Source: Perilla frutescens (Eukaryota > Streptophyta > Magnoliopsida > Lamiales > Lamiaceae). Taken from it: 64,000 bases of DNA. Positions 35,542 through 47,510 of the stretch are shown one piece after another. The stretch covers positions 21,846,694-21,910,693 of the forward strand of contig BRKX01000014.1 in the NCBI GenBank assembly GCA_026008535.1, in the 5' to 3' direction. Numbering within the stretch: position 1 is the first letter of the stretch; every line of letters begins with the position of its first letter. The notes below the pieces were generated by a model. It had not been told where the DNA came from. It did no database searches and saw only the letters and a program-made list of their open reading frames with translations. Both the position numbers and the translations under genes were made by a program.

Positions 35542-35558
35542 CCCCGGCAACGGCGCCA
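35542..35558 (-). other. tRNA-Asp primer binding site of the Athila element
   Basis: On the minus strand TGGCGCCGTTGCCGGGG begins 5 nt after the 5' LTR end. It is complementary to the 3' end of plant tRNA-Asp, as known for Athila elements. Confidence 0.85.
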
Positions 35559-35563
35559 AAATT

Positions 35564-36984
35564 TGGTGCGTCGTTTTACACCAAAAATAAAATGTTCCGA
35601 CTGGTCTGTCGGTATGCCCTTACTGCAGAGTACAGCGGCGAGCAGGATCGTCTCCCAAAGGACCGGCGAGTTTCACTTTTATTTTCCAATCTGTATAACC
35701 AACTTTAACAAGGGAAATTCGAATTTTATGAACTAACTGGAACAGCAAAATAAAAGAACTAAATCAAGTAAAATAATTAGGCAATAAACGAAATTGATAA
35801 TTATGAAGAAAATATCCCGGACTGCAAATAACTCCACTCTAGCTAACGAACCGATCACAGATGCAAAGATGAATTCAAATAAATCATGCAACCAGTTATA
35901 GACGCCGAAGACACTTACTGACACGTCCTTATTTCTCCGTATTTTATCGTTAACCAGGAAGACACTTCACCGATTAATTCCCTAATCGACTGACAAACGT
36001 AAAGAGACACTCTTATGGTTTTAATGAGTCGACAGCCTTGTGATCTAGAGAAACCCGATTCTAATCTACCCAACTCTGACACAGGAAGGATAAAATTAGA
36101 CTGCTACTCCCCTGGTTTCAAGAACCGTTTTACCACAGATTAAACTTAAACCACGTTTACTTATGGCCGGTTTAATTGGCTACTAATTAATCTCGCGTTC
36201 CTAAATATTTGCAACTACTTAGAAAACACGAAACAATTAACAACAATAAAAACGAGATATAGCAGACACATGCATTCAAAGGAATTAGAGAGCAGTTCGA
36301 TCTCACAGTCGGTTGCTAGAGCTTCGTTGATTCGCGTCCGAGATATGCGAGTAAATTAGCTAGACTTCATGAAGTAGTATGATCGCATAGAATTGTAAAA
36401 ACCGAACACCATGAATCGAAAATAAGCTGAATAGAAATTGAATAATACTGCGTCTATGCGCTGTTCTGGAACGATGATGTCTCGTTCTGTCTTCTCACGA
36501 TGATCGCTGTTCTTGAATAGAATAAATCCTAATATATCTAGCTACCAAAAATAGAGTTCTACTCCAACTAGGAAACAAATATAAAAATCTTATCTAAACT
36601 AGGTAATTAACAAAATAGAATCCTGGTTATATTTGGACACTTTCAAAACCGCCTCCAGCTCTTCAAAGTCAGATAATTCTCGCTGGGCCCGCTGGAGGCT
36701 TCAAAACATGGGCTCAAACCATCAAAAACACTTCTCGGCCCATCTGATCTGTACAGCAAAAATTCGGTTTCACTGGTATGCCCTTACGGCATGCTTTCTC
36801 CGCAGTATTCCCTTACCACTGATCCATACTTTGCAAAATGCACCTCTTTTCCTTTAATTGAGACTAACTACCTGCAAAAACTCAAGGCACAAAACTATCC
36901 ACAAAATATATCCAATTGGTAGTTAGTCTAGCACAATATACACTAAAAATCACCCTTAAAACATAGAGGATTTAGGACCAATCA
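35564..36984 (-). repeat. 5' LTR of the Athila element
   Basis: A copy of 28968-30388 at a constant offset of 6596 nt, with no differences noted by eye. It contains the promoter for the element's transcript on the minus strand. Confidence 0.92.
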
Positions 36985-38276
36985 GTTAGGCTTACACATT
37001 TCAAATATGGTCCTGAGAAGGACTTTCTGAACAAGGATCTGAAGATCATGGCGAATTTTGGAGCTTTTGCCTGGATTTGTCTTGCTTCGATGGGCTCTTC
37101 GGGGAGTTCATTTTCCGTTAGGAATCTGCATAGAGGGGTCATCCAGTTTACTTCGATGTCGATGTCGACAGGAAAGACTTCAGGCTTGTCACCTTTCCAC
37201 ACAGCGGACCATTTGGCGTATAAGACCTGGATGTTTTTGTTCTGGTTAGTTTGAATGGCTGATCCCAAGTTAGCCAATGCGTCGGCGTGGCGGTTTTCCT
37301 CTCTAGTAATGTGTTGGGCTTCGATTTTTTCGAACTTGGCCGTCGCTTGTTTTGCGACCGCGAGGTATGATACCATCTTCGAGTCCTTTGCTTCGAATTC
37401 TCCTTCAAACTGATTTATTATCAATTGCGAATCACTCATGACTCGAATTCTTTTAGCTCCTACGTCAGCTGCCAAATTCAATCCTACTATGAGGGCCTCG
37501 TATTTTGCTTTGTTGTTGGTAGTTTTGAACCCGCATCGGATAGATCTTTCTGTGATTATTTCTGCTGGATTGATAAGTACTAAGCCCATACCACTACCCT
37601 TCAAAGTGCTGGATCCATCAACTTGGAGGGTCCAGTACTTTGAACCATTACCTTTGATGTTCATCAACATTTCTCCTTGGGGTTTGGCCTCGTGGGAAAA
37701 ATCTGCAATAAAATCTGATAGGACTTGTGATTTAATTGATGTTCGGGGAACGTAGTTTATGTCATACTCCCCGAGTTTGATAGCCCATTTTAACAATCTT
37801 CCCGCGAGGTCTGTCTTTCTTAACACGGATCTTAAGGGGAACTCTGTGACCACTTTTATTGAATAGCTTTGGAAATAGGATTTCATTTTCCTGGAAGCCA
37901 TGACAAGTGCTAAGGCCAGCTTTTCGAGCTGCGGATATCTGATCTCGGCGTCTAGCAGCGAGCGGCTAGCATAATATACAGGGTGTTGTCTTCCTTCGTC
38001 TTTCCTAACAAGAACTGCACTGACAGAGTTAGTAGAAACAGATAAATAAACGAAGAGTACCTCACCGTTGATTGGTTTGGATAAAAGAGGTGGACTTGTA
38101 AGGTATTCCTTAAGGTCTTCGAGGGCCTTGGCGCATTCCGGAGTCCATTCAAAGTCTTTGTTCTTTCGTAGAGTCTGAAAAAACGCCCGACTTCTTTCTG
38201 AATATTTAGATATAAAGTGGCTGAGAGCTGCTAATCGACCGGTCAGTTTTTGGACGTCTTTCGGGTTTCTGGGGTG
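36985..38276 (-). pseudogene. RNase H region of the Tat element pol
   Basis: The frame 37901-36985 holds the end of the RT-linked RNase H (LLKWAIKLGEYDINYVPR) and then a second, archaeal-type RNase H (WTLQVDGSSTLKGSGMGLVL, NNKAKYEALIVGL, SDSQLIINQFEGEFEAKD, HADALANLGS). A duplicated RNase H is known from the Tat lineage. It continues to SFSGPYLKCVSLT, where the Athila element interrupts the link to integrase. Frameshifts separate it from RT around 37902-38276. Confidence 0.82.
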
Positions 38277-39230
38277 CTAAATATTCCAAACTGCTCTGTT
38301 TTGGCTTGGGTCGGCTTTGATACCTCTTTTTGTTACTAGGTACCCCAGGAACTTCCCCGATGTTACTCCAAAAGCGCATTTGGCGGGGTTCAGCTTTATG
38401 TTGTATCGGCGTAGGACTTCGAAGGTTCGTCGTAGGTGCATGATATGGTCTTGAGCTCGTACTAATTTGACTAACATGTCGTCGATGTATACTTCCATTG
38501 TTATTCCGATAAACTCTTCAAACATTCGATTTACCAGCCTTTGATATGTTGCACCTGCATTTTTTAGTCCGAAAGGCATAACTTTATAACAGAACATACC
38601 TCGGTGTGTTATGAACGCTGTCTTTTCTTGGTCTTCCTGATGCATGAGGATTTGGTTGTATCCTGAGAAGGCGTCCATGAAGCTCATGAGCTCGTGACCT
38701 GTCGTTGCATCGACTAAGGCGCCTATATGTGGGAGGGGAAAAGAATCTTTAGGGCACGCCTGATTGAGGTTGGTGAAGTCTATACATAACCGGTTCTTTC
38801 CATTCTTCTTTTTGACCACCACGACATTTGCTAACCATTTTGGATAATGAACCTCATGGATATGTCCATTTTTCAACAGTTTGCCTACTTCCTCGTCCAC
38901 GATTTTGTTTCTTTTCGGGGTGAACTTTCATCTTTTCTGTTTGATGGGAGTTTTTTCTGGGTCTACCTGCAATTTGTGAGTTATAATGGACGGGTCGATA
39001 CCTGTCATATCCTCAAATGACCATGCAAAGCAGTCATGATGCTCTTTAAGGAATGCGATCAATCGTTCTCTGATGTCCGAGGTTAATCTGGACCCGATGG
39101 ATAACCTATGATCTGAAAGTTCGGGATGAATATATACTTCATCGAGGTCTTCAATTTCTGGTTCTTCGTAATTTCGATCTTCTATGCTCGCGGAGGTTGA
39201 TCCGACCTCTATCTGATTAACCTCGATGAG
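38277..39230 (-). pseudogene. Reverse transcriptase of the Tat element
   Basis: The open part 38900-38277 (207 aa) carries WLANVVVVKKKNGKNRLCIDF, the LMSFMDAFSGYNQI block, the CYKVMPFGLKNAGATYQRL block and the catalytic YIDDM (residues 138-142). The N-terminal lead-in (HRLSIGSRLTSDIRERLIAF, DMTGIDPSIITHKL) is upstream at about 39160-38930, separated by at least one stop. Confidence 0.88.
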
Positions 39231-39880
39231 TCCTTTTTATTTGAAAGTAGTGACATAGCATTCTCTGGATGAGACCTGTTCTCCCCGTACTGATCGAACC
39301 CCCCACGGAGTAGGGAATTTCATGGTTTGGTGGTATGTTGAAGGTACTGCTCGGAGCTCATGGATCCAGGGTCGTCCCATAATTACGTTGTACGCTGAAG
39401 GTGCATCTATTACTTGAAATTTGGTGAGGAGGTTAACCCCCTCGATGTAAGTGGGGAGCGTGATTTCTTCTAAGGTTGTTTTGTGTTCTCCGCTGAAGCC
39501 GATCAGTGTTGTTGACTTCTTTACGATGTCTGTTTCTTTCACCTGCATTCCTTTTAGCGTACTAAGGAAGATCACGTTAGAGGAACTCCCGTTATCGATG
39601 AGAGTTCGTTTGATTAAACAGTTCGATATTAAAAGAGAAATGACATGTGCATCGTGGTGTGGGTGTGAGAGTTCAGATACTTCACTACTGGAGAAGCTGA
39701 GAGTAGTTAGTTCATTAGGTTCGGCTTCTTTGGGTATGTTCCCTGAGTATTTGAGGGATCGGCAGTGCCTCTTTGCTGACGATTGCGAGACGCCACTGAT
39801 CTCCGAACCTCCGGTTATGCAATTTAAGGTTCGATCAATTCTCGGAGGTTATGGGGGCTGAGTTTCCATACGATCGTCTC
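39231..39880 (-). pseudogene. Aspartic protease region of the Tat element
   Basis: IDNGSSSNVIF near 39605-39575 is the active-site loop in the DNGSS form; the frame continues in 39575-39237 with the flap and C-terminal part (YNVIMGRPWIHELRAVPSTYH). The whole would process the polyprotein, but the frame ends in a stop before RT. Confidence 0.75.
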
Positions 39881-40310
39881 TTCAATTCCAATTTTGTTTT
39901 CCTTTCGAGGTCAGAAGATCGGTCAGATGGCCCCTTTTGAGAAGCTCGATCACTTCAAGTCTACGTGCGATGCAGTCGTCTGTCCTATGCCCATGATCAT
40001 TGTGGAAGTCGCAAAATTTGTTCCTATCTCGCTCATTATCAGGCGTTCTCATCTTTGGAGGCAATTTGACGTTTTGCCAAGCCCTTTCATTGCATTTACG
40101 GCTTCCGAAGGTGTTATGCAAAGATTGTACTCAGGTAGCCCTTTGTCCGGGCGCTCGGGTATTCTCCTATCTCTGGGATTGAATCTGGGGTTACGAGGAT
40201 AGGGGTCTGCTCGATACCTTTCATTTCTGATGTGAGGCCTGTGCTCCTTGCGGGGTGGATCATTTCGGGGTTTAAACTTGGACGAATTTGCTTCATCTTC
40301 TTCCCATTTG
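39881..40310 (-). pseudogene. Gag C-terminal remnant of the Tat element
   Basis: The frame 40121-39882 contains a CCHC-like knuckle (CDFHNDHGHRTDDC) in RNKF-, as in Tat gags. A Pro/Arg-rich segment precedes it (to about 40310) in another frame. Everything further 5' (rest of gag, leader, 5' LTR) is missing. Confidence 0.7.
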
Positions 40311-41348
40311 ATTTAGTATACTGATGATTCAATAAATTAAACCATCGGTATAGTAGGTGGATATTTCCCGCATGAAATTTCATGTTGCACTCTTTATGTT
40401 ACAATCCACACTGCACTTTTAAATTACGAGTTTTTCTTGTATTTTTTTCAATTTTATATTTTTTGTGATTTTGTTTAATTTTATGATTGTTTCTTAGGGT
40501 TCACCATTAATAATTCATCATTCTGGTTGATTTTTTCAAAACTATATTTTATAAATTTTGAATTCATTTTCTTTTGTTGAAAAATGCTGACCATGATTAT
40601 TTGTATTATAATTATTTTATTTTATGATAAATATTATTAAAATTATAAATTTAATAGTGAAACACGGGGTGAAACGCTAAAAAGTACAACATGAAATTTT
40701 AACGCACTGTTGAAATTTTCGATCAACGTACGTATGAACTCACTATCTGTTGACTTTGCGACACATGCTAGTGAGCATTTGAAGATATGAGCTAGTGAAA
40801 TCATAAGAAATTTTTAGTTTTTTTTTTATTTTCGTATTTGTTCAAAAATTACAAAGATAAAGTATGGGGACTCTTCTATAAGACCATCTAACGGATCTCG
40901 ACCTGTTAGAGCAACTCCAATTCTAAACGCTTATTTAGTGTAGATCGTACACTAAATAGTGCAATTTCAGTACTTTTTTTTGTGGTAATTCCAATGTTCA
41001 GCAACAAATATTACAACAAATAAGAATATTATCTTAATGATTCCATTTTATATTATAATCGAAATATAAATATGATTAATGATTTAGAATTTTTTTTAAA
41101 ATGATAATTATTCAAAATTAATAACTATTAATTGTATACTTTCAAAAAAATATAGTATTAAAAAATTATATACTATTAAAAAATTATAACATATATATAA
41201 TGTGCTTGGAATAATAAAACTACTTTAAATGATCATCAAACTCTTACAATTAGTGAAAAATATTACGAGACTACAACAGTTATGAAAACACATGTATATA
41301 TTTTGGCCCCAATGCTCATAATTAGTATATTTTTTCCACGGGCAGGTC
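40311..41348. other. AT-rich intergenic DNA, no gene
   Basis: Nothing protein-like. At 40909 GAGCAACTCCAATTCTAAAC begins a stretch that looks like the start of a plant MITE, with a near palindrome TTAGTGTAGATCGTACACTAAAT at 40935-40957, but I could not find its partner end. Confidence 0.4.
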
Positions 41349-41618
41349 TTGTATGCACTAGATGCACATCAGACGGTCAACGTGCGTTGATAAAAAATTC
41401 GTCAAAATCAGTGTCATCCATAAAACTAAAAAGTATCATCATTAAAAAGTCTCGGCCATAAAAAAATAAAGAAAAAGACTGTCAAAATCAGTATCAATTT
41501 GTAACCCTAAAAAGTATTACTAAAAAAAGTATCACTTGTATCCTTAAAAAGTATCAACTATTTTGACGATTTTTTGGTCAACGCGTTGTCCGTCTGATGT
41601 ACATCTTATGTATATGAG
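41349..41618. mobile_element. MITE with ~60-nt terminal inverted repeats
   Basis: AGATGCACATCAGACGGTCA near the left end and the reverse complement of CCGTCTGATGTACATCTTA at the right end pair up, and the match continues inward through a GTTGA-AAAAA-TCGTCAAAAT block on both sides. The middle has repeated AAAAAGTATCA motifs. The target duplication is not clear. Confidence 0.6.
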
Positions 41619-43568
41619 AATTGCATTTTGCCACATATGTTCTACTAATGCATTTTGAAGTGTAATGTGAGCATCTTTGTTTTTGATTTCTCTATATCAA
41701 GCAAGAAATTCGTTGAACCAACACTAAATTAATTGTCATTTTATTGAAATTATTTATTTATTTAGATGATTTATAATTTAAATTAAGTGAATATATAATT
41801 TATAAGTTAAATTAAATTTATTAGATAATCCATTTAATAATAATTTTAAATAATAGAATATTGCATTAAATGTTATGGAACCCATCAATATCAATTTGAT
41901 GCATCACCAAATTCTGCAACAGATGTGGACCGGGTAGAATTTGATGATGCACCAATTTGGAGCAGGTTCCCTCTCCCTTTTCTTATTTTTTATTTTTCTT
42001 TTTCAATTGTCCCTCCCACATCTTTTTTTTCTTTCAGTTTTTTTTTTGCAATTTTTTTGGTTTGTCCTCTCATTTTAATTTGTGTTTTTTTTAAGGTGTT
42101 GCAAAATGCACTGCACTTTTTACTTTTTGTACTTCAACTATTTTTTACATTCGACATTTTACTTTCTATACTACATCTTATTACTTATCTACCTGTCACT
42201 TAAAAAAATTAACTTTATCCTTAATAAGAAAACCTAAATTAGAACAAAAAAAAGAAAAGAGAAGAAAAAAATATATGTGAACAGAGAACAGAACTGGCGC
42301 CGTCATGTCACCCTCTTCTCCGGCTAAAATGAAATTAACTATATATATATAGCTAGTTCTGACTGGTCTGTGAATTTCGTGTGAAGTTGAGATGCATATT
42401 TGACCTAATCATAGTATTAAATGTAATTAATTGTCCGCTGACACAACCTAGGCCCAGCCCCGAAGGGTCCATTATTTACCACAGTCGCTGCTAACATCCT
42501 CTCTCTCCCCTTCAAACTTTGCTCGTCGTCATGAAGATTAAGATTCAAAATTTAAAACTAGTTCGAAAAATTTAACTTGAATCTCATCGACATGTTCGAA
42601 AACCTATTTCAAATCAGACATTTAATATTTTGGAAGAAGGTTGAAGAGGGCGAACAGGTGCTGACATGATGTTCTCTTGTTTCATGCAAATTGGTAGTGG
42701 TTGGGATACAAGTTGCAAATGGGAAAGATGGGAGGCAGAAGGGCAGACGGCCACTGGGTTGCAGATGGTGAAGACTGATGATAGAAGAAAGATGGCGGGC
42801 GACGTTTGGGACTTAGGAGGAACCGAAAAGAAAGGATTTTTTTTCCTTTTCTTTTCCTTTTTCTTTTTCTTTTATTTTATTTAATTTTTCAATTTCAATA
42901 TTTTATTTAATAAAGAGTAGTTATGAATTTTCTAATTAATGGAGACCAAAGGTCATGAGTTCGAATCTCCTCAATATCACATGTCGGTTGTGTGAGTAAA
43001 AAAAAATAATTTTCTAATTAATTAATTTTGAATTAATTTATTTTATGGTGCAAATATAATAATTATTATAGAGCAAACATCACCACTCTGAAGGGGATAT
43101 GATTTTATGTCTAGATGTTTTTCTCTCTTTGTTTAATTATAGAAAAAGAGTGGGGACTATAATGGGGTTTAAGTTATTATTAATGGCTAAGTGGTAAAAA
43201 ATGTATCTTTTATATTTATATTTATATTTATATTTCTATTATATAATAGTGAGAGCGGTAAAGAATAAAAAGGGGATGTGTTTGAATTATCTTTATGTTA
43301 TTATGCTTTTTTTTTTGGTTGAAATGCAAATATGTAAAGTTGTAAACCATAAATTCATATAAGTAATGAAAGTCATTCAATTGTACACCTTATTTTTGTT
43401 TTTTTCCAAACCAATTGTACACCCTACTACGCAATACATTTGCAATATACTATTTACATAGTATAGAAGCTTAATTACGTACTATATGTTTCGAAGCAGA
43501 AAATCAAGAGATTATACAAATATATATATATGTACATTGAATGAGAAAAAGAAGGGCAAGACAAAATT
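41619..43568. other. AT-rich intergenic DNA, possible SINE trace at 42935-43006
   Basis: No gene. GAGTTCGAATCTCC at 42958-42971 matches a tRNA-type B box and is followed at 42999 by an A-run, as in a tRNA-derived SINE tail; no good A box was found. Runs of T and TTTCTTTT are frequent (42000-42060, 42838-42885). Confidence 0.3.
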
Positions 43569-44509
43569 TCAGTGTCCAGATTTCCTGGTGTCGGCAACAG
43601 AAAGCGTGGAATTGTGAGGCGAATGGGAACACGCTTTCACGTTTAAGAGGTTCTTCACTGCTATTCCCGCTTCTCTTCTCTTTCCCGACATCACCGTTTT
43701 AATGTTCGGTCTCTTCTTTCTCTCTCTCTTCACTTTCTTCTGCACACATATCTCCTGCAATTCAAACAATTAATTAATCTTATTCACGCTTTACTCTTCA
43801 AAAGCTTTTCTTTAAATTTTTGCACCCGCTACCTCATAAGATTTCTCAATCTAGAAATGTGGGTGGGATTCGAACTCGATCAAAACCCAATATTAATTAG
43901 TTGGTGGTATCACTTTAATTAATTTTTCTTGTTCTAAAGAAAATTCGATTTTTGCAACACCAAATAAACTAAACATATGTAATATTTTTGCATATATACA
44001 CACATTGCATCATACGAGATTAATTTGTAATTTACCTTTGAGAGGGCGGTATCACCAATTTGATTATGGCCGTCGTCTACTGCAGCATCCTGGAAGAAAA
44101 TTCGAAAACTGGGTGACCCTGGAAAGGCACCGATCTTTCTACCTTGGTCATCATCCTCGTCCTCATCGGAAGCATCGGATTTCTTGGATTTGTCTCCGGC
44201 GATGGGGCGGTCTTTGGTGTGGCTTTTATCCTTTAGCCTGAGATTTGGACGTTTGGTGGCGACCTTAATGCCGTAGTTGTTACCAATGACGGTTGCCATG
44301 GCGACGCTCTTTTTAGGATCGTTTTGGTCGAAAGAGGGGTTTTCCTTATCGTGCAAGAGTAGGCCTTTCTTGGAAGGGGTGTCCTTGGCCGGGCGGGGAA
44401 GAAGCCTCCATGTCCTCACCCCCGCCAGGCCTTGGAGGAAGAGCGGCCGGAGCCTCGCCTGAAAGTTGGCACGGCCGCCGGCGCCGAACTTTGAAACGTT
44501 GCACCCCAT
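43569..44509 (-). CDS. Small basic Met-Gly-Cys protein, probably lipid-anchored, function unknown
   Basis: Two exons, 44509-44036 and 43754-43569 (intron CAAAG|GTAAA ... TTGCAG|GAG, phase 0), give 219 aa. The start MGCNVSKF matches N-terminal myristoylation at Gly2 with palmitoylation at Cys3, which would place it at the plasma membrane. Choosing the second of two adjacent ATGs (44509 rather than 44512) exposes Gly2. Residues 14-40 are Arg/Leu-rich; about 90-125 are Lys-rich, then comes an acidic run (DASDEDEDDDQ); GSPSFRIFF follows; the exon-2 tail is very basic (KKVKRERKKRP). I do not recognise a named family; short MGC proteins of this build occur in other plants. The frame stays open upstream to 44677, but that part is encoded by the (TC)n leader. 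Host gene, not transposon-like. Confidence 0.75.
43840..43920 (-). repeat. Possible SINE trace in the intron of the MGC gene
   Basis: On the minus strand GAGTTCGAATCCCAC (B-box like) follows AGTGATACCACCAACTAATT. It resembles the tRNA-related head of a plant SINE; no A box, poly-A or target duplication was found. Confidence 0.25.
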
Positions 44510-44572
44510 CATACTAGCTAGATATGTTGCATGCATGCGTTTACAGATGATGGGGCACGCAAGCGACAAGGC

Positions 44573-44577
<5 letters not shown>

Positions 44578-44607
<30 letters not shown>
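44578..44607. repeat. (GA)n microsatellite in the MGC gene leader
   Basis: About 15 GA units; on the coding strand a (CT)n tract ~70-100 nt upstream of the chosen start, typical of plant 5' leaders. Confidence 0.9.
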
Positions 44608-44608
<1 letters not shown>

Positions 44609-44679
44609 GCCCACCAAATGGATTGGAGGAGGCCAACTCAACGTAATACGTTCAGAGCCTAGCTTGTCGTCCTTCAATT

Positions 44680-46879
44680 ACGGATTATTTTTGCTATTTT
44701 TAGGGGCTATAACTATATATATTGCTTCATGTATATCATAGTATTATTATTTCATAAAATCATCTAAATCATGAATTTGTGCAAATTAATCATCAAAATT
44801 AATATAACTTTATATATATATATATATATATTTTTCATGCATTATCATTCATGTGTAGCCGTCGGCTATATATCATATATTTATCATAACTTTAATTAAA
44901 CACTTGCAAATATTTATCATATCAAAAGCCAATAGTATAATATTTATAATCATGTCAATGCTCTTAAAAATATTTATTCAAAAGTAAATAAAACAATATT
45001 CATTCTTATGCCCATGCACTTAAGAATAGTTATTCAAAAGCGAAGAATTCAATATTCATTTTTATGTCAACACACTTAAGAATATTTATTCACAAGCCAA
45101 TATGCTCAATTAACTATGCGTAGATGCAGACCCTATGTCATCACATAACTATATATCAAAAGAATTGACAATACTTGAATTCATCATGCAGGTCAAATCA
45201 TATTCACGAAGAGCGAAAATATTCTTAAATCATATATGGATGAAATTAAAGTATTGTAAAAACATATGTTTTAGTTAGCAAAAATCCACCTTAATGTTCT
45301 CGGTGCTTACGAGATGTTGCTCTATATTGAAAAGCATAAACTAAAGATTAAACTGATCCAAGTTCTGCTCCATGTCGACCCAATGTGATGTGAAATAAAG
45401 TTAAAGAGACATGAACTGTGTGTTAGATGCATCGTGAACTAATAATGCACTATAATTAGAACAAATTGAACTCTTTATAACAACTAAAGAGTTTGTTGGA
45501 CCTCGAAATAATGACGAATTTCCGAATAAGACCAGATTATATATATTAGTAGAGGTGCTATAATAGAATTCCATAATTTTTAGGGGTCAAGTGAAAGATT
45601 TGAATTTACAAACAAATTCAAAAATTTAAATCTATTTTCCAAAAGCCTACCACACATTTCTATTTTTTCCCCCCAAAACAACCCAATTGTTTAACTATCT
45701 TAAAACAACTCCTTAATCATTAAAACCCATTAATTCAACCTCAAAATTTCAAAAGGGTAGCTAACAACACACACACACTTCTCGTCAGATTCACTCACAC
45801 AACCAAACTTAATTACTTTTTTCTATTTTCATTCACAAATTTCCCAAACATATTTAACAAAATATTTTGTAAAGATCTTCAAATTCAAATTCATAATAAT
45901 AGCATTCGAACTAGCTCATTCTGACTGATCAAGTTTTTCTTTCCAAAATATAAGAAAAATAAAACTCAATCTAAAGTTTTCTTCCAGAATTTCCTCACAA
46001 AACCCAAATTCGTGAATTTCAAATACAACTAGATGTTTTCAATCGTAGAAGCATACATGCAATCATTTACAACAATTAAGACTATATTAAATGGAAACAT
46101 AAGTTCAAAATTGATGCCAAATAACCATTTTTTTTTCTAAATTTACTAGCTAAAATTGCTTAGCTTGAAATAAATTTCTGGAGTTAACCGCACCTCATAA
46201 TTCAAAATTTAAGAAGGGGGAATGAAGCTTAAGTGTAGCTTGATATGAAACTTCAACGGAAAGATGATCGAAGCTGACCACCACTTCTTGCACCACTTGA
46301 CTTGCGAGAGAGAAGAGAAATTGAACTAAGTTTATAGAGGTGAATGAATGAGAATGAAACTCAATTCCTCTAATTTAAGCTAGCAGAATGGATTGGAACA
46401 AAAATGTAGTATGTGGGCTGAAATTTAAATAAGGTAATGGGCTGGAATAAGGCCCTCTTGGACTATATATAAATATAAATATTTAGCAGCCCATATTTGG
46501 TATCTTTGATTGAGTTATGAAATATCTTGTTTCGAGAATATATATATGCCTTATTTTCTAAATTTCACTCCTTGCGTTATTAACTTATAAAATGTCTAAT
46601 ATAATGAATATTTGAGGTGTTACATGGGTAATCTCTCTGGAATAGATTCGGGAATAGTTCGGTATTCGACCCATAGATGTACACGAATGTGACTCTTGAT
46701 CTTCTGGAGTATAACCGACTCTCACTTATGGTGGAGAGTTAATACTGCAGTGATAGTAACCCATGAGAGATTTCAAATGTGGATTTGAATGCATCATTAT
46801 AGGATGTTACAAATGTAGCTTAAATGTATCTTAGTAACTCATGCGAGGTTACACTATGGTTTGAATGCCCAAACTCTAA
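44680..46879. other. AT-rich intergenic DNA, probably old LTR-type sequence
   Basis: No coding sequence. A run of loosely repeated CAAAAGC-AATA / TTTATTCAAAAG motifs lies at 44920-45110. The stretch ends near 46610-46625 with AGGTGTTACATGG, and 46625-46879 reads like the leader or LTR of a retrotransposon, but it does not match the LTR at 51167. Confidence 0.4.
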
Positions 46880-47473
46880 GGAGGTGATTGGTATGATTGA
46901 ATGGAATTAGGTATGAATGTAATGAACTTAGAAATGAAATGAGGGTATGAATGAAATGACGATTCTTATGATTGGTATGTTCACAGAATGAAGATCGGAA
47001 TGAAATATCAATTTTTTAATCTTATATAATGAATATTTTATTTACTTTAAAATTTTCTTATAATTGAATAAAGTGTATGTAGTAGCTAATAAATATCAAC
47101 ACGTGCCTTAATTTATCTTTTATATTTCTAAATGTCATTTTTCTTTTTTAGCATATGATTTTTTCTAATTTTTTAGCAAATTATAATTTATTTATTTTAT
47201 TGAAAAAATTTATTCTAAAATATTTAATTAATCAATATAGAATAATTTGTACAAGTTAATAAAAATATTTTTACTTCATAGAAAAATACTTTAACATTTC
47301 AATTTTTCATTTGAATATATTAAATTATATAAAATATATAAATATTTTATATTGTATTATAACATATTTTTATGGTATATTTATTTCGGCATCACTTTCA
47401 TTTTTCTTCAACAAAATTATAAAAGCTATCAAAATTTGATTTTAACATATATTTTTAAATTATATTGAAAATA

Positions 47474-47510
<37 letters not shown>

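Larger units (their letters stand above)
28968..36984 (-). mobile_element. Young non-autonomous Athila-type LTR retrotransposon, nested
   Basis: Two 1421-nt direct LTRs (28968-30388 and 35564-36984), flanked by a perfect 5-bp duplication GTTAG (28963-28967 and 36985-36989), bound an 8.0-kb element. It carries a tRNA-Asp primer site, a purine tract, and open gag and ATHILA ORF-1 frames, but no protease, RT or integrase. It must have relied on enzymes supplied by another element. The LTR pair reads the same wherever I compared it, so insertion was recent. It sits inside the Tat pol, between RNase H and INT. Confidence 0.9.
24172..40310 (-). mobile_element. Decayed Tat-lineage Ty3/Gypsy retrotransposon, split by a nested Athila element
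   Basis: On the minus strand, from high to low coordinates, the order is gag zinc-knuckle remnant, protease, RT, RNase H, then (after the nested insert 28968-36984) integrase, an opposite-strand ORF and the probable 3' LTR. That order, the archaeal-type second RNase H and the antisense ORF fit the Tat lineage. Stops and frameshifts occur throughout. The 5' LTR and most of gag are absent; similarity stops near 40310. Confidence 0.8.

Noticed and set aside
41925..42203. 92-codon Phe-rich frame resembling membrane segments
   Set aside because: Produced by T-rich DNA; no conserved start context, splice pattern or family.
42666..42884. 72-codon frame ending in poly-Phe
   Set aside because: It ends in a TTTTCTTTT tract and has no recognisable domain; a chance frame or old debris.
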